Assembly (NCBI RefSeq): GCF_016907435.1
Contig: NZ_JAFBBZ010000001.1
Span: forward strand, 682,001-746,000
Length of the DNA: 64,000 nucleotides
Origin: Nocardioides salarius
GTDB lineage: Bacteria > Actinomycetota > Actinomycetes > Propionibacteriales > Nocardioidaceae
Direction: 5' to 3'
Shown: positions 34,080-43,552 of the stretch, piece after piece
Layout of the letters: the number at the start of each line of letters is the position of its first letter
Numbering within the stretch: the stretch's first letter is position 1
The notes under the pieces: model-generated
Database searches by the model: none
The model's input: only the letters and a program-made list of their open reading frames with translations
Told to the model about the DNA's origin: nothing
Position numbers and translations under genes: made by a program

Positions 34080-34978
34080 GCCCGGAAGACCAGGTGGTGC
34101 AGCAGCAGCCAGACCGGGGCGATCGTGGCCAGCAGCGAGTCGAGCCGGTCCATCAGCCCGCCGTGGCCGGGGATGACCTGGCTCATGTCCTTGATGCCGA
34201 GGTCGCGCTTGACGACCGACTCGCACAGGTCGCCCAGGGTGGCCATCACCGCGACGATGAGACCCAGGAAGATGCCGACCCACCAGCGCCCGTCGAGCAG
34301 CCAGACCATCGCGACGATGCCCGCCGCGACGCTGAAGACGACCGAGCCGGCGAAGCCCTCCCACGACTTCTTGGGCGAGATCACCGGGGCCATCGGGTGC
34401 TTGCCGAAGAGCACCCCGGCGGCGTACCCGCCGGTGTCGGAGAGCACCGTGACGGCGATGAAGACGATGATGCCGCGCACCCCGTCGTTCTCGAACCCGC
34501 CGCCGTAGAGCCCGCCCTCACGCAGCAGCAGCGCCACGAAGGCGCCCAGGAAGGGCACGTAGACCAGCGTGAACAGCGAGGCCGTGGCGTTCTGCACGTA
34601 GCCGTCGATGCCGCGGCGCAGCAGCCACAGCATCGTGACCAGGGCCGTCACGGCGGTGGCCGTCACCAGGGCGTCGGCGCCGAAGACGTAGGCGACCACG
34701 ACCATCACCGCGCCGCCGAGCATCAGCGGCTCCTCGGGCAGGTCGATGTCCTTGGCGCCCAGCCCGCGGCCCAGCTCCCAGATGGCCACGACGACCGCCG
34801 CGACCACGATCACCATGAAGGCGGTCTTCCACAGCAGCAGCGAGGCCAGGATCGCCCCGATCAGCAGGAAGGCCGAGGTGAAGGCGGCGCGCAGGTCACG
34901 ACCGGCGCGCCCGTGGTCCTTGACGGGCGGGCCTGCGGCGGGCGCGCCCGGAGGCGTGGTGGGGTTCGTCATCGGCAT
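34076..34978 (-). CDS. cdsA: Phosphatidate cytidylyltransferase
   Basis: A 300-residue integral membrane enzyme making CDP-diacylglycerol from phosphatidate and CTP. The family signature at the C-terminus reads SPKKSWEGFAGS, then DLCESVVKRDLGIKD and IPGHGGLMDRLDSLL. About eight hydrophobic segments precede and surround it. It follows frr by 16 nt, the usual actinobacterial order. An internal ATG 6 nt later is an equally plausible start. Confidence 0.93.
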   Translation of the reverse strand: MPMTNPTTPPGAPAAGPPVKDHGRAGRDLRAAFTSAFLLIGAILASLLLWKTAFMVIVVAAVVVAIWELGRGLGAKDIDLPEEPLMLGGAVMVVVAYVFGADALVTATAVTALVTMLWLLRRGIDGYVQNATASLFTLVYVPFLGAFVALLLREGGLYGGGFENDGVRGIIVFIAVTVLSDTGGYAAGVLFGKHPMAPVISPKKSWEGFAGSVVFSVAAGIVAMVWLLDGRWWVGIFLGLIVAVMATLGDLCESVVKRDLGIKDMSQVIPGHGGLMDRLDSLLATIAPVWLLLHHLVFRA

Positions 34979-34994
34979 CGGGAGCAGGGAGGTC

Positions 34995-35552
34995 TCAGAC
35001 CTCCAGCAGCTCGGCTTCCTTGTTCTTGAGCATCTCGTCGATGGCGTCGGTGTGCTTCTTCGTGGTCACGTCGAGCTTCTTCTCGGCGCCGGTGACGTCG
35101 TCCTTGCCGACCTCGCCGTCCTTCTCGAGCTTCTCCAGGCCCTGCTTGGCCGAGCGGCGCAGGTTGCGCACCGCGACGCGGCCGTCCTCGGCCTTGGTGC
35201 GCGCGACCTTGATGTACTCCTTGCGGCGCTCCTCGGTCAGCTCGGGGAAGTTGCAGCGGATGACCTTGCCGTCGTCGGCGGGGTTGACGCCCAGGTCGGA
35301 GTCGCGGATGGCCCGCTCGATGGCCTTCATCGCGCTCTGGTCGAAGGGCGCGATCAGGATGACGCGCGCCTCGGGGGCGGTGAACGAGGCCAGCTGCTGC
35401 AGCGGCGTCGGCGAGCCGTAGTAGTCCACGACGATCTTGGAGAACATCGAGGGGTGGGCGCGCCCGGCACGGATGGCAGCGAACTCCTCGCGGGTCGCCT
35501 CCACCGACTTGCTCATCTTGGTGTCGGCCTCGTTGAGGATGTCGTTGATCAC
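34995..35552 (-). CDS. frr: Ribosome recycling factor
   Basis: A 185-residue protein of standard length. Features are MINDILNEADTKMSKSVEAT at the N-terminus, RAGRAHPSMFSKIVVDYYG, and VARTKAEDGRVAVRNLRRSA. It releases ribosomes from mRNA after termination together with EF-G. It lies 45 nt after pyrH. Confidence 0.96.
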   Translation of the reverse strand: MINDILNEADTKMSKSVEATREEFAAIRAGRAHPSMFSKIVVDYYGSPTPLQQLASFTAPEARVILIAPFDQSAMKAIERAIRDSDLGVNPADDGKVIRCNFPELTEERRKEYIKVARTKAEDGRVAVRNLRRSAKQGLEKLEKDGEVGKDDVTGAEKKLDVTTKKHTDAIDEMLKNKEAELLEV

Positions 35553-35597
35553 GGCTGCTCCTGGGTTCGTCGCGTACGTCGGGCTGTGCGGGACTGG

Positions 35598-36314
35598 TCA
35601 GTCGGCGCTGACCAGCGTGCCGATCTTCTCACCCTTGAGCACACGGGGGATGTTGCCCTCGGGCTCCATGCCGAAGACCACCATCGGCAGCTTGTTCTCC
35701 GCGCACAGGGTGAAGGCGGTCTGGTCGACGACCTCGAGGTTGCGCTGGATGGCCTCGGCGTAGGTGATGGTGTCGAACTTGGTCGCGCTCGGGTCCTTGC
35801 GCGGGTCGGCGTCGTAGACGCCGTCGACGCCGCTCTTGGCGAAGAAGACCGCGTCGCAGCGGCTCTCGAGGGCGCGCTGGACCGCGACGGTGTCGGTGGA
35901 GAAGAACGGCATGCCCATGCCGGCGCCGAAGATGACCACGCGCCCCTTCTCCATGTGCCGGATCGCGCGGCGCGGCACGTAGGGCTCGGCGACCTGGCCC
36001 ATCGTGATCGCGGTCTGCACGCGGGTCTCGACGCCCATCTTCTCGAGGAAGTCCTGCAGGGCCAGGCAGTTCATCACGATGCCGAGCATGCCCATGTAGT
36101 CGGCGCGCACGCGGTCCATGCCGCGCTGCTGCAGCTCGGCGCCGCGGAAGAAGTTGCCGCCACCGGTGACGACGGCGATCTGCACGCCCGAGCGGGCGAC
36201 CTCGGCCACGTCGCTGGCGATCTTCTGGACCACGTCGGGGTCGACACCGACCTTGCCGCCGCCGAAGACCTCGCCGGAGAGCTTGAGAAGGACACGCTGG
36301 TACTGCTGGGTCAT
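35598..36314 (-). CDS. pyrH: UMP kinase
   Basis: A 238-residue amino acid kinase-fold enzyme converting UMP to [17 protein letters not shown] is the N-terminal phosphate loop, [11 protein letters not shown] binds nucleotide, and [14 protein letters not shown] is the UMP/ATP region. It is read between tsf and frr. A strong hairpin in the 120-nt gap before it probably separates its transcription from tsf in part. Confidence 0.95.
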   Translation of the reverse strand: MTQQYQRVLLKLSGEVFGGGKVGVDPDVVQKIASDVAEVARSGVQIAVVTGGGNFFRGAELQQRGMDRVRADYMGMLGIVMNCLALQDFLEKMGVETRVQTAITMGQVAEPYVPRRAIRHMEKGRVVIFGAGMGMPFFSTDTVAVQRALESRCDAVFFAKSGVDGVYDADPRKDPSATKFDTITYAEAIQRNLEVVDQTAFTLCAENKLPMVVFGMEPEGNIPRVLKGEKIGTLVSAD

Positions 36315-36349
36315 CGGGGTTCCCTTCGTGGGGGTGGGGGCACAGCACG

Positions 36350-36400
36350 AAGGCCGGCCCGTTGATCCATCTGGTGGGGGATCAAGCGGACCGGCCTCCT
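36350..36400 (-). terminator. Strong hairpin between tsf and pyrH
   Basis: AGGCCGG near 36351 pairs with CCGGCCT ending near 36397, and GTTGATCC (36361-36368) pairs with GGATCAAG (36379-36386), with small internal bulges. No clear U-run follows in the tsf direction. It is likely a terminator or attenuator after tsf. Confidence 0.65.
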
Positions 36401-36434
36401 TGGCGTCAGGTGCAACCTAGCGGATCAGCGCCTC

Positions 36435-37247
36435 TCAGGCACCGACCTCGAAGCGGGCGAAGCGCTTGAGGGTGGTGCCGGCCTCCTTGAGGACGGCCTC
36501 CACGCTCTTCTTGGACTCGGTCACCGACGGCTGCTCGAGCAGCACGACCTCCTTGAAGAAGCCGTTCACCCGGCCCTCGGTGATCTTGGCGATCGCCTGC
36601 TCGGGCTTGCCCTCCTCGCGCGACTTCTGCTCGGCGATGGAGCGCTCCGACTCGACGACGTCGGCGGGGACCTCGTCGCGGCTGAGGTACTGCGGGCGCA
36701 TCGCGGCGATCTGCATCGCGGCGCCGCGCGCGGCCTCGTCGGAGCCGTCGTACTCGACCAGGACGCCCACGGCGGGCGGCAGGTCGGCGGCACGCTTGTG
36801 CATGTAGGTCACCACGGGGCCGTCGAAGTAGGCCACGCGACCGAGCTCGATCTTCTCGCCGATGGTGATGGCGAGCTGCTCGACGACCTCGCCGACGGTC
36901 TTGCCGTCGAGCTCGACGGCCCTGAGCGCCTCGGTGTCGCCGGCCTTGGCGGCGTCAGCGGCGGCGGCGATCTTCTCGGCGGCCGCGACGAAGTCGTCGT
37001 TCTTGGCGACGAAATCGGTCTCGGAGCGCATCTCGACCAGCGCGTTGCCGGAGGTGACGACCAGGCCCGAGGAGGCCTCGCGCTCGGCGCCGCGCTTGGC
37101 GGCCTTGGCCTCGCCCTTGACCCGCAGGATCTCGACGGCCTTGTCCAGGTCGCCGTCGGCCTCGGTCAGCGCCTTCTTGCAGTCCATCATGCCGGCGCCG
37201 GTCTGCTCGCGGAGCTTCTTGACGTCGGCCGCGGAGATGTTCGTCAT
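36435..37247 (-). CDS. tsf: Elongation factor Ts
   Basis: A 270-residue nucleotide-exchange factor for EF-Tu. The N-terminal UBA-like part has [38 protein letters not shown] is the exchange-domain motif. It follows rpsB with a 108-nt gap holding a hairpin, and precedes pyrH. Confidence 0.97.
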   Translation of the reverse strand: MTNISAADVKKLREQTGAGMMDCKKALTEADGDLDKAVEILRVKGEAKAAKRGAEREASSGLVVTSGNALVEMRSETDFVAKNDDFVAAAEKIAAAADAAKAGDTEALRAVELDGKTVGEVVEQLAITIGEKIELGRVAYFDGPVVTYMHKRAADLPPAVGVLVEYDGSDEAARGAAMQIAAMRPQYLSRDEVPADVVESERSIAEQKSREEGKPEQAIAKITEGRVNGFFKEVVLLEQPSVTESKKSVEAVLKEAGTTLKRFARFEVGA

Positions 37248-37303
37248 TGACGTTCCGTCCCTCGAAGAGAAAGTGGTGGAGTAGCGGGGAGATCCCCGGC
37301 GTG

Positions 37304-37341
37304 CCGCCGTCCGCGAGCCCCGGAGGGCCCGCGGACGGCGG
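37304..37341 (-). terminator. Perfect 12-bp GC hairpin between rpsB and tsf
   Basis: CCGCCGTCCGCG (37304-37315) and CGCGGACGGCGG (37330-37341) are perfect complements with a 14-nt loop. It lies 15 nt after the rpsB stop. It may be a partial terminator that adjusts the S2 to EF-Ts ratio, or an RNA-stabilising structure. Confidence 0.75.
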
Positions 37342-37355
37342 TCAGCACGGAGAGG

Positions 37356-38333
37356 TCAGGCCTTGGCCTCGTCCTTGGTCTCGTCCTTGGTCTCGTCCTT
37401 GGCGGACTCGTCCTCGGTGGCCTCGGGGGCCTCGGGAGCCACGGGGGCGTCGGTCGCCTCGGCGGCGGCCTCGTCGGAGGCGGCGGCCTCGGACGACGCG
37501 CCGGTGGCCTCGGAGGCCGCGGTGTCGTCGGCCTTGGTGGCGCTCTCGGCGGCCTTCTCGGCCTCACCGGCGAGCAGCTCGCGCTCCCACTCGGCCAGCG
37601 GCTCGTCGGTGGTGCCCGCAGCGGCACCCTCGCTCTTGCCACCGCCACGGGCGATGAGGCCCTCGGCCACGGCGTCGGCGATGACGCGGGTCAGCAGGCC
37701 GACCGCACGGATCGCGTCGTCGTTGCCCGGGATCGGGAAGTCGACCTCGTCGGGGTCGCAGTTGGTGTCCAGGATGCCGATGATCGGGATCCGGAGCTTG
37801 CGGGCCTCCTCGACGGCGAGGTGCTCCTTCTTGGTGTCGACGATCCACACGGCGGAGGGCACGCGGCCCATCTCGCGGATGCCGCCCAGGGTCCGGTCGA
37901 GCTTGTCGCGCTCCCGCTTCATCTGCAGGAGCTCCTTCTTGGTGCGACCCGAGCCGGCGACGGCGTCGAAGTCGACCTCGTCGAGCTCCTTGAGGCGGTT
38001 GATCCGCTGGTGCACGGTCTGGAAGTTGGTGAGCATGCCGCCCAGCCAGCGCTGGTTGACGTAGGGCATCCCGACGCGGGTCGCCTGCTCGGCGATCGCC
38101 TCCTGGGCCTGCTTCTTGGTGCCCACGAACATCACGGTGCCGCCCTTGGCGACGGTCTCCTTGATGAAGGCGTAGGAGCGGTCGATGTAGCTCAGCGACT
38201 GCTGCAGGTCGATGATGTAGATGCCGTTGCGCTCGGTCATGATGAAGCGCTTCATCTTGGGGTTCCAGCGACGGGTCTGGTGCCCGAAGTGGACGCCGCT
38301 CTCGAGGAGCTGGCGCATGGTCACGACTGCCAT
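37356..38333 (-). CDS. rpsB: 30S ribosomal protein S2
   Basis: A 325-residue S2. The conserved core begins [20 protein letters not shown] and includes [16 protein letters not shown] and [20 protein letters not shown]. The last 70 or so residues form an Ala/Glu/Asp/Lys low-complexity tail ending in [13 protein letters not shown], longer than in most bacteria though such tails occur in actinobacteria. ATG 38333 follows AGGAG; the frame is open upstream but without S2 similarity. Confidence 0.96.
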   Translation of the reverse strand: MAVVTMRQLLESGVHFGHQTRRWNPKMKRFIMTERNGIYIIDLQQSLSYIDRSYAFIKETVAKGGTVMFVGTKKQAQEAIAEQATRVGMPYVNQRWLGGMLTNFQTVHQRINRLKELDEVDFDAVAGSGRTKKELLQMKRERDKLDRTLGGIREMGRVPSAVWIVDTKKEHLAVEEARKLRIPIIGILDTNCDPDEVDFPIPGNDDAIRAVGLLTRVIADAVAEGLIARGGGKSEGAAAGTTDEPLAEWERELLAGEAEKAAESATKADDTAASEATGASSEAAASDEAAAEATDAPVAPEAPEATEDESAKDETKDETKDEAKA

Positions 38334-38749
38334 GGTGGTGATCTCCTGTGCTGGAGCCGGCACCGCTGGTGGCGTCCTTGGTGCCTTGCGGCCAGGACGC
38401 ACCGGTGTCGTGCTCCGGTGGTGGTTTACGGTTCGATGCGCCCGGCGGGTGCCGGTCGCCCTGACGTCTGCGCGCGACCCGACCCGGCTCTCCAGGCTCG
38501 CGCCTGTCGGTCCGGGACCGAGGATCGTCGCCCACGGGTGGCCACCCCTCCTCGCGGAGGCGTGTCGCGGTCTGCGGACGTGCGAAGTCAATCCCTGAGG
38601 ATTGCGTCCGCCAGCGTACGCCAGCCCGGGCCCCGCCAGCGAATCCGTCGCGGGCCGCCTCGTGTGCACAGCGCGGGTCCCCTGCTGCGCCGTCCCCACG
38701 GGGGCCGCGGGGCCGCGACGCCGGCGGTCCGCGGCCCCAGCCTGGCGGG
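38334..38749. other. 416-bp divergent spacer between rpsB and the M23 peptidase gene
   Basis: No gene is supported here. It must hold the rpsB promoter and leader on the minus strand and the peptidase promoter on the plus strand. An AGGAG for rpsB lies close to 38345. Open frames crossing it on both strands are GC-driven and lack conserved protein features. No S2-type leader structure can be assigned with confidence. Confidence 0.6.
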
Positions 38750-39325
38750 GTGCCCTCCTCCTCCGCCGCCACCCTGCTCACCGCCCTCCTCACCACCCTG
38801 CTGTCCGCCATGGGCCCCACCGCCGAGCCGGACCCGGTGGGCAGCTGGCCGCTGCGCCCCGAGCCCGAGGTGGTCGATGGCTTCGACGCCCCGTCCTCCC
38901 CCTACGGCCCCGGGCACCGTGGCGTCGACCTCCTGGGCCGGCCCGGCCAGCCGGTGCGCGCGGCCCTCGCGGGCCAGGTCTCCTTCGCCGGGCGCATCGC
39001 GGGCCGCGGCGTCGTCGTGGTCGCCCACGGGCTCACGCGCACGACGTACGAGCCGGTGGCGGGCGATCTCGCGGTGGGTGAGCCGGTGGCCGCCGGTGAG
39101 GTCGTCGGCCACCTCGAGGTGGCGCCGTCGCACTGTGCCCCACGCACCTGCCTGCACTGGGGCTGGATCGAGAGCGGCCCGGCGGGCGACACCTACCTCG
39201 ACCCCCTGCGCCTGGTCGGCCTCGGCCCGGTCCGCCTGCTCCCCCTCTGGAGCACCTCCCCCGCGCCGACCCCCGTCGACACGCCGTACCGAGCGGTCCT
39301 CGACCACCTCGCTGCGCTCGGGTGA
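38750..39325 (+). CDS. M23-family (LytM-like) metallopeptidase domain protein
   Basis: A 191-residue secreted protein. An N-terminal signal-like segment ([18 protein letters not shown]) is followed by an M23 domain: [18 protein letters not shown], with the first zinc histidine and aspartate, then [19 protein letters not shown], and CLHWGWIES where LHWGW replaces the usual LHFE or LHWxI. The usual second-site HxH is thus altered, so activity is uncertain; degenerate M23 domains often act as amidase activators. GTG 38750 starts it. Divergent from rpsB, convergent with xerC. Confidence 0.8.
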   Translation: MPSSSAATLLTALLTTLLSAMGPTAEPDPVGSWPLRPEPEVVDGFDAPSSPYGPGHRGVDLLGRPGQPVRAALAGQVSFAGRIAGRGVVVVAHGLTRTTYEPVAGDLAVGEPVAAGEVVGHLEVAPSHCAPRTCLHWGWIESGPAGDTYLDPLRLVGLGPVRLLPLWSTSPAPTPVDTPYRAVLDHLAALG

Positions 39326-39338
39326 CCGCGAGCCGGCT

Positions 39339-39365
39339 CGGCGGGAAGTAGCGCCGGGTCGGTCA
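39339..39365 (-). repeat. Decayed single copy of the 22-bp stop-codon-linked repeat
   Basis: GCGGGAAGTAGCGCCGGGTCGGTCA resembles a unit of the arrays at 8541 and 27477 with a few changes. It again ends at a stop codon, the xerC TGA (39363-39365). It lies in the short space between the convergent peptidase and xerC genes. Confidence 0.5.
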
Positions 39366-40307
39366 GGCGCGCGGGTGGGCCTGGCGGTACGCGGCGCGCA
39401 GCCGGTCGGTGGTGACGTGCGTGTAGAGCTGGGTGGTGGCCAGCGAGGCGTGGCCCAGCAGCTCCTGCACCGAGCGCAGGTCGGCGCCGCCCTCGAGCAG
39501 GTGGGTGGCCGCGGTGTGCCGCAGCCCGTGGGGGCCGATGTCGGGGGCGCCGGGTACCTCGGCGACGCGCCGGTGCACCAGGGTGCGCACCGCGCGCTGG
39601 TCGATGCGCCCTCCCCTGGCACCGAGAAAGAGCGCGGGCCCAGAGCCGTCGACCGCCAGCAGGGGGCGGCCGTGGCGGGTCCAGAAGTCGAGCGCGTGGG
39701 CGGCCGGCCGTCCGAACGGGACGCTGCGCTCCTTGCGGCCCTTGCCCAGGACCCGCACCACGTTGCGCTCGCGGTCGACGTCGTCGACGTCGAGCCCGAC
39801 CAGCTCGCCGACGCGGATGCCGGTGGCGTAGAGCAGCTCGAGCATCGCCACGTCGCGCAGCCCCACCGGGCTGCCGTCGTCGGCGAGCGCGGTGGCCGTG
39901 CGGATCAGGTCGTCGGCCTCGTCGCGGCGCAGGACCGGCGGCAGCGTGCGGTGCGCCTTGGGGCTGGCCAGGCTGGCGCCGGCGTCGTGCTCGGCGCGGC
40001 CGGTGCGCGCCAGCCAGGCGGTGAAGACACGGGCGGCGGTGGCGCGGCGGGCGATCGTGGTGCGCGAGCGGCCCAGGCTCTGCTGCTGGGCCAGCCAGCT
40101 GCGCAGGGTGCGCAGGTCGAGCCGGGCCACGTCGTCGAGCCCGAGCCGCCGGGCGTGCTCGAGCAGCCCGGCGACGTCGGTGAGGTAGGCGCGCACGGAG
40201 TGCGGGGTCAGGTCGCGCTCGACCGCGAGGTGGCGCTCGTAGTCGCCGAGGACCCGGACGAAGGCCTCGGGCAGCGCGTCCGCCTCCTGCTGCGCGTCGT
40301 CGGCCAT
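39363..40307 (-). CDS. xerC: Tyrosine recombinase XerC
   Basis: A 314-residue site-specific recombinase for chromosome dimer resolution. The catalytic set is R165 in TGIRVGEL, K189 in LGKGRKER, H260 and R263 in PHGLRHTAA, H286 in LGHASLATTQ and Y295 in YTHV. The N-terminal SAM-like domain has YERHLAVERDLTPHSVRAY. Its chromosomal position between dprA and the M23 gene is the usual actinobacterial one, arguing for a housekeeping Xer rather than a phage integrase. Confidence 0.93.
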   Translation of the reverse strand: MADDAQQEADALPEAFVRVLGDYERHLAVERDLTPHSVRAYLTDVAGLLEHARRLGLDDVARLDLRTLRSWLAQQQSLGRSRTTIARRATAARVFTAWLARTGRAEHDAGASLASPKAHRTLPPVLRRDEADDLIRTATALADDGSPVGLRDVAMLELLYATGIRVGELVGLDVDDVDRERNVVRVLGKGRKERSVPFGRPAAHALDFWTRHGRPLLAVDGSGPALFLGARGGRIDQRAVRTLVHRRVAEVPGAPDIGPHGLRHTAATHLLEGGADLRSVQELLGHASLATTQLYTHVTTDRLRAAYRQAHPRA

Positions 40308-40335
40308 GTCCGGAGTCTAGGAACCCGCCGGGGGC

Positions 40336-41472
40336 TCACGGCAGAGCCAGCCCGGCGAGCCGCCAGCCGTTGCCGTCGCTGCGCACCAGTCCGGCCTCCT
40401 GCAGCCGCACCAGGACCGCGTCGGTGGTGCCCGGGCCCACGCCGGCGGTGCGCGCGATCGAGACGCTGGCGACGCCCCGCGAGACGGGCACCGCGTCGAG
40501 CACCTGCCGGTCGACCGGGTCGAGCCGGTCGCGCAGCGTCTCGGGCCCCCGCGGGATCTCGAGCAGGTACTGCCCCGACTCGGCGACCATCTCGAGCACC
40601 TCGGGCCCGGTGGTGACCAGGCCGGCCGCCCCGGCCCGCACGAGCTGGTGCACGCCCTGCGACTGCGCCGACGTGACGGGACCGGGCACGCCCATGACCG
40701 GACGGTTGAGCTGCTGCGCCCAGTTGGCGGTGTTGAGCGCGCCGCTGCGCAGCGCGGCCTCGACGACCACGGTGCCGGTCGTCAGGGCCGCGATCAGCCG
40801 GTTGCGGCTCAGGAACCGCACCCGCATCGGCGACCAGCCGGGCGGCGACTCCGAGACGACGGCGTGGTGGGTGGCGAGGTGCTCGATGAGGTCGCGGTGC
40901 GCCTCGGGGTAGATCCGGTCGGCGCCGCAGGCCAGCACCGCGACCGTCGAGCCGTCGGTGCCGAGCGCCCCGCGGTGGGCGGCCTGGTCGATGCCGAAGG
41001 CCGCCCCCGAGACGACGGGACGTCCGGCGCTCGCGACCGCGGCGGCGACGTCACCGGCGACCGAGGCGCCGTACCCGGTCGCGGTGCGCGCGCCGACCAC
41101 CGCGACCGAGCCGCCGAGCGTGTCGAGCCGTTGCGGCCCCCGCACCCACAGCCCCACGGGCACTCCCCCGCGCCCCTGCACGCGCGGCTGCTCGAGGTCA
41201 CCCAGCTGCGCGGGCCACTCGGCGTCGGCCGGGGTGACGAAGCGGATGCCCTGCCGGGCGGCGAGCGCCAGGATGCGCTCGGGGTCGAGCCCCTGGCTGC
41301 GGGCCTGGGTCTCGGCCTGGAGGTCGGCGAGGTCGGGAGCGCTGCGAGCCAGCTGCTGCAGCGTCTCGACGGGCCCGATGCTGCTCACGCTCGCCAGCAG
41401 GCGCGGGTCGCCCGGCTCGACGATCCGCGAGAGCGCCACCCGGGCGAGCCGGTCGTCCTGCCAGGGCGCCAT
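40336..41472 (-). CDS. dprA: DNA-processing protein DprA
   Basis: A 378-residue protein that loads RecA on incoming single-stranded DNA in natural transformation. The Rossmann-like core has SVAVVGARTATGYGASVAGD, PVVSGAAFGIDQAAHRGAL and VRFLSRNRLIAAL. The C-terminal 60 residues form the DprA winged helix. It overlaps comM by one nt (TGATG) and forms a yraN-comM-dprA unit. Confidence 0.94.
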   Translation of the reverse strand: MAPWQDDRLARVALSRIVEPGDPRLLASVSSIGPVETLQQLARSAPDLADLQAETQARSQGLDPERILALAARQGIRFVTPADAEWPAQLGDLEQPRVQGRGGVPVGLWVRGPQRLDTLGGSVAVVGARTATGYGASVAGDVAAAVASAGRPVVSGAAFGIDQAAHRGALGTDGSTVAVLACGADRIYPEAHRDLIEHLATHHAVVSESPPGWSPMRVRFLSRNRLIAALTTGTVVVEAALRSGALNTANWAQQLNRPVMGVPGPVTSAQSQGVHQLVRAGAAGLVTTGPEVLEMVAESGQYLLEIPRGPETLRDRLDPVDRQVLDAVPVSRGVASVSIARTAGVGPGTTDAVLVRLQEAGLVRSDGNGWRLAGLALP

Positions 41473-43070
41473 CACGCGCCCCGCTCGAGCGCGCTGAGCA
41501 TCAGCGGGTGGCCGGAGCGCAGCCGCAGGGCGGTCTCGACCTCGGCGGCACCCGGCCGGCGCTCGGGGTCGGCGCCGGGCAGCAGGTCGAGCACGCTCCA
41601 GGCCAGCCGGTGCACCCTGACGGCCCCGCGGCTGGTGACCTCGGCGTCGTAGAGCGCCTTGTCGAGCATGGCCTGGCCGTCCTCCGCCAGCGGCCAGCGC
41701 TCGCGCAGCGCCGCCCCGGGCACCTGGGAGTTCAGCCGCCAGGTGCAGCCGCGGTAGCGCTCCGCCTGGCGCCGTCGGGCCGCCGTGACGCGCACCCGTA
41801 CGTCGGCGGAGGTCTCGCGCACCGCGAGGGGGTCGCGGCGCTCGTGGGGCCGCACCGGGTCGACCTGGCGGGTGATGTCGATGCGGTCGGTGACCGGGCC
41901 GGTGACCTTGCGCCGGTAGTCGCGGCGCACGGTGTCGCGGCACGAGCACCGGTTGGCCCCGGCGTGGGCGCGGAACTCGCCGCACGGGCAGGGGTTGGCG
42001 GCGAGCACCACCATGCCGCGGGCGGGCAGGGTCACGAGCTCCTCGGCCCGGGCGACGGTGATCTCGCCGTTCTCGAGCGGCTCGCGCAGCGCCTCGATCA
42101 CGTCGGCGCGGAAGAGCGGGAACTCGTCGAGGAGCAGGACCCCGCAGTGCGAGCGGCTGAGCTCGCCGGGCCGGACCTGCCCGCTGCCACCGCCGACGAT
42201 GGAGGCCTTGCTGGCGTCGTGGTGCGGGGCGGCGTAGGGCGGGCGTCGCAGCATGCCGCGGCTGGGGTCGAGCACCCCGGCCAGCGAGTGGATCGCGGTC
42301 AGCTCGAGCGACTCCTCGGCGTCGAGGTCGGGCAGGATCGTGGGGATCCGCTCGGCCAGCGTGGTCTTGCCGGAGCCCTTCGGGCCCTGCAGCAGCAGGT
42401 GGTGGCCGCCGGCGGCGGCGACCTCGGCGGCGTACCTGGCGTCGGCCATGCCGATCAGGTCGGACATGTCGACCTCGTCGTGGCGGTCGGAGCCGCGCCA
42501 GGACAGCAGGCTGGCCCCCGTGGACGACGCCACGGGCGGGGCGTCGGGCACCTCGTCGCCCTTGAGCTGGGCGACCACCTGGCGCAGCGAGCGCATGCCG
42601 AAGACGGTGGTGCCGGGCACCATGGCCGCCTCGGCGGCCTGCGGCTCGGGCACGACGACGGTGCGCACCCCCGCCTCGCGGGCAGCGAGCACCATGGGCA
42701 GCACGCCGGTGACCGGGCGCAGGCCACCGTCGAGGGTGAGCTCGCCGATGAAGAGGCACCCGTGGAGGGCCTGCTCGGTGATCACGGCGTCGGCGGCCAG
42801 CACCGACAGGGCCATGGCCAGGTCGAAGTGGGTGCCGCGCTTGCGCAGGTCGGCGGGCGAGAGCAGGACCGTGATGCGCTTGGTGGCCGGCCAGCCGAGC
42901 CCGGAGTTGATGATGGCCATCCGCACCCGGTCGCGGGCCTCGCTGATGGCGATGTCGGGGCGGCCCACCAGGGTGGTGCCGACCTGGCCCGGCGAGACGT
43001 CGGCCTGCACGTGGATCAGGTGGCCCACCGCACCGTGCAGGGAGACGGTGCAGGCGGTCGCGAACGGCAT
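41472..43070 (-). CDS. comM: ComM/YifB-type Mg-chelatase-like AAA+ helicase
   Basis: A 532-residue AAA+ ATPase, the branch-migration helicase promoting strand integration in transformation. The N-terminal Lon-like domain (VHLIHVQADVS-type region to ADLRKRGTHFDLAMALSVLA) is followed by Walker A GPKGSGKTT and sensor CGVLLLDEFPLF. A C-terminal cysteine cluster (NPCPCGEFRAHAGANRCSCR) may bind zinc. The start overlaps the yraN stop by one nt. Confidence 0.93.
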   Translation of the reverse strand: MPFATACTVSLHGAVGHLIHVQADVSPGQVGTTLVGRPDIAISEARDRVRMAIINSGLGWPATKRITVLLSPADLRKRGTHFDLAMALSVLAADAVITEQALHGCLFIGELTLDGGLRPVTGVLPMVLAAREAGVRTVVVPEPQAAEAAMVPGTTVFGMRSLRQVVAQLKGDEVPDAPPVASSTGASLLSWRGSDRHDEVDMSDLIGMADARYAAEVAAAGGHHLLLQGPKGSGKTTLAERIPTILPDLDAEESLELTAIHSLAGVLDPSRGMLRRPPYAAPHHDASKASIVGGGSGQVRPGELSRSHCGVLLLDEFPLFRADVIEALREPLENGEITVARAEELVTLPARGMVVLAANPCPCGEFRAHAGANRCSCRDTVRRDYRRKVTGPVTDRIDITRQVDPVRPHERRDPLAVRETSADVRVRVTAARRRQAERYRGCTWRLNSQVPGAALRERWPLAEDGQAMLDKALYDAEVTSRGAVRVHRLAWSVLDLLPGADPERRPGAAEVETALRLRSGHPLMLSALERGA

Positions 43071-43438
43071 CAGACCAGCCCCCGCACGTGCTCGACCTCG
43101 GCGGCGCCGCGGGCCGCCAGGCGCACCGCCACCAGGTCGACCCGCACCTCGGGCAGCCGGGGGCCGTGGGAGACCTGCCACTCCTCCCCCAGGCGCTGGA
43201 GGCGCTCCAGCTTGGCGGGGGTGATCGCCTCGTGCGGCGAGCCGCCCACCTCACCGGCCCTGGTCTTCACCTCGCCCACGACGAGCACGTGGCCCTCGCG
43301 CAGCACCAGGTCGACCTCGCCCACCGGGCACCGCCAGTTCCGTTCGAGCAGGGTCATGCCCTGCTCCACCAGGTGGCGCGCCGCCACCGTCTCGCCGTAC
43401 GCCCCGAGGGCCTGCCGGCTCGCTGCTGTCGCTGTCAT
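43070..43438 (-). CDS. yraN: UPF0102/YraN-family nuclease-fold protein
   Basis: A 122-residue small protein with a restriction-endonuclease-like fold: GAYGETVAARHLVEQG, LLERNWRCPVGEVDLV and VVGEVKTRAGE, giving the E...D...ExK arrangement. Its role is unclear but it is regularly upstream of comM and dprA. Length is typical. Confidence 0.9.
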   Translation of the reverse strand: MTATAASRQALGAYGETVAARHLVEQGMTLLERNWRCPVGEVDLVLREGHVLVVGEVKTRAGEVGGSPHEAITPAKLERLQRLGEEWQVSHGPRLPEVRVDLVAVRLAARGAAEVEHVRGLV

Positions 43439-43552
43439 CTCCGACCTCCTGGTCAGAGCATGCGCACCTCAGGCCCCTCCGGTCCTCGGCCGGGCACGAG
43501 GGTGTGGACGAGCGCGACGGCGGGCAGCCCTGTGCGCACCCGGCGGCCCGGT

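Noticed and set aside
33531..34364. 277-codon version of the histidine phosphatase
   Set aside because: The first 95 codons are antisense-like Arg/Gly-rich sequence inside cdsA; the RHG motif begins right after GTG 34079, which overlaps the cdsA stop.
39363..40307. Integrase of a mobile element
   Set aside because: The tyrosine recombinase has XerC-type motifs and sits in the conserved dprA-xerC-M23-rpsB order; no attachment repeats or phage genes are near.
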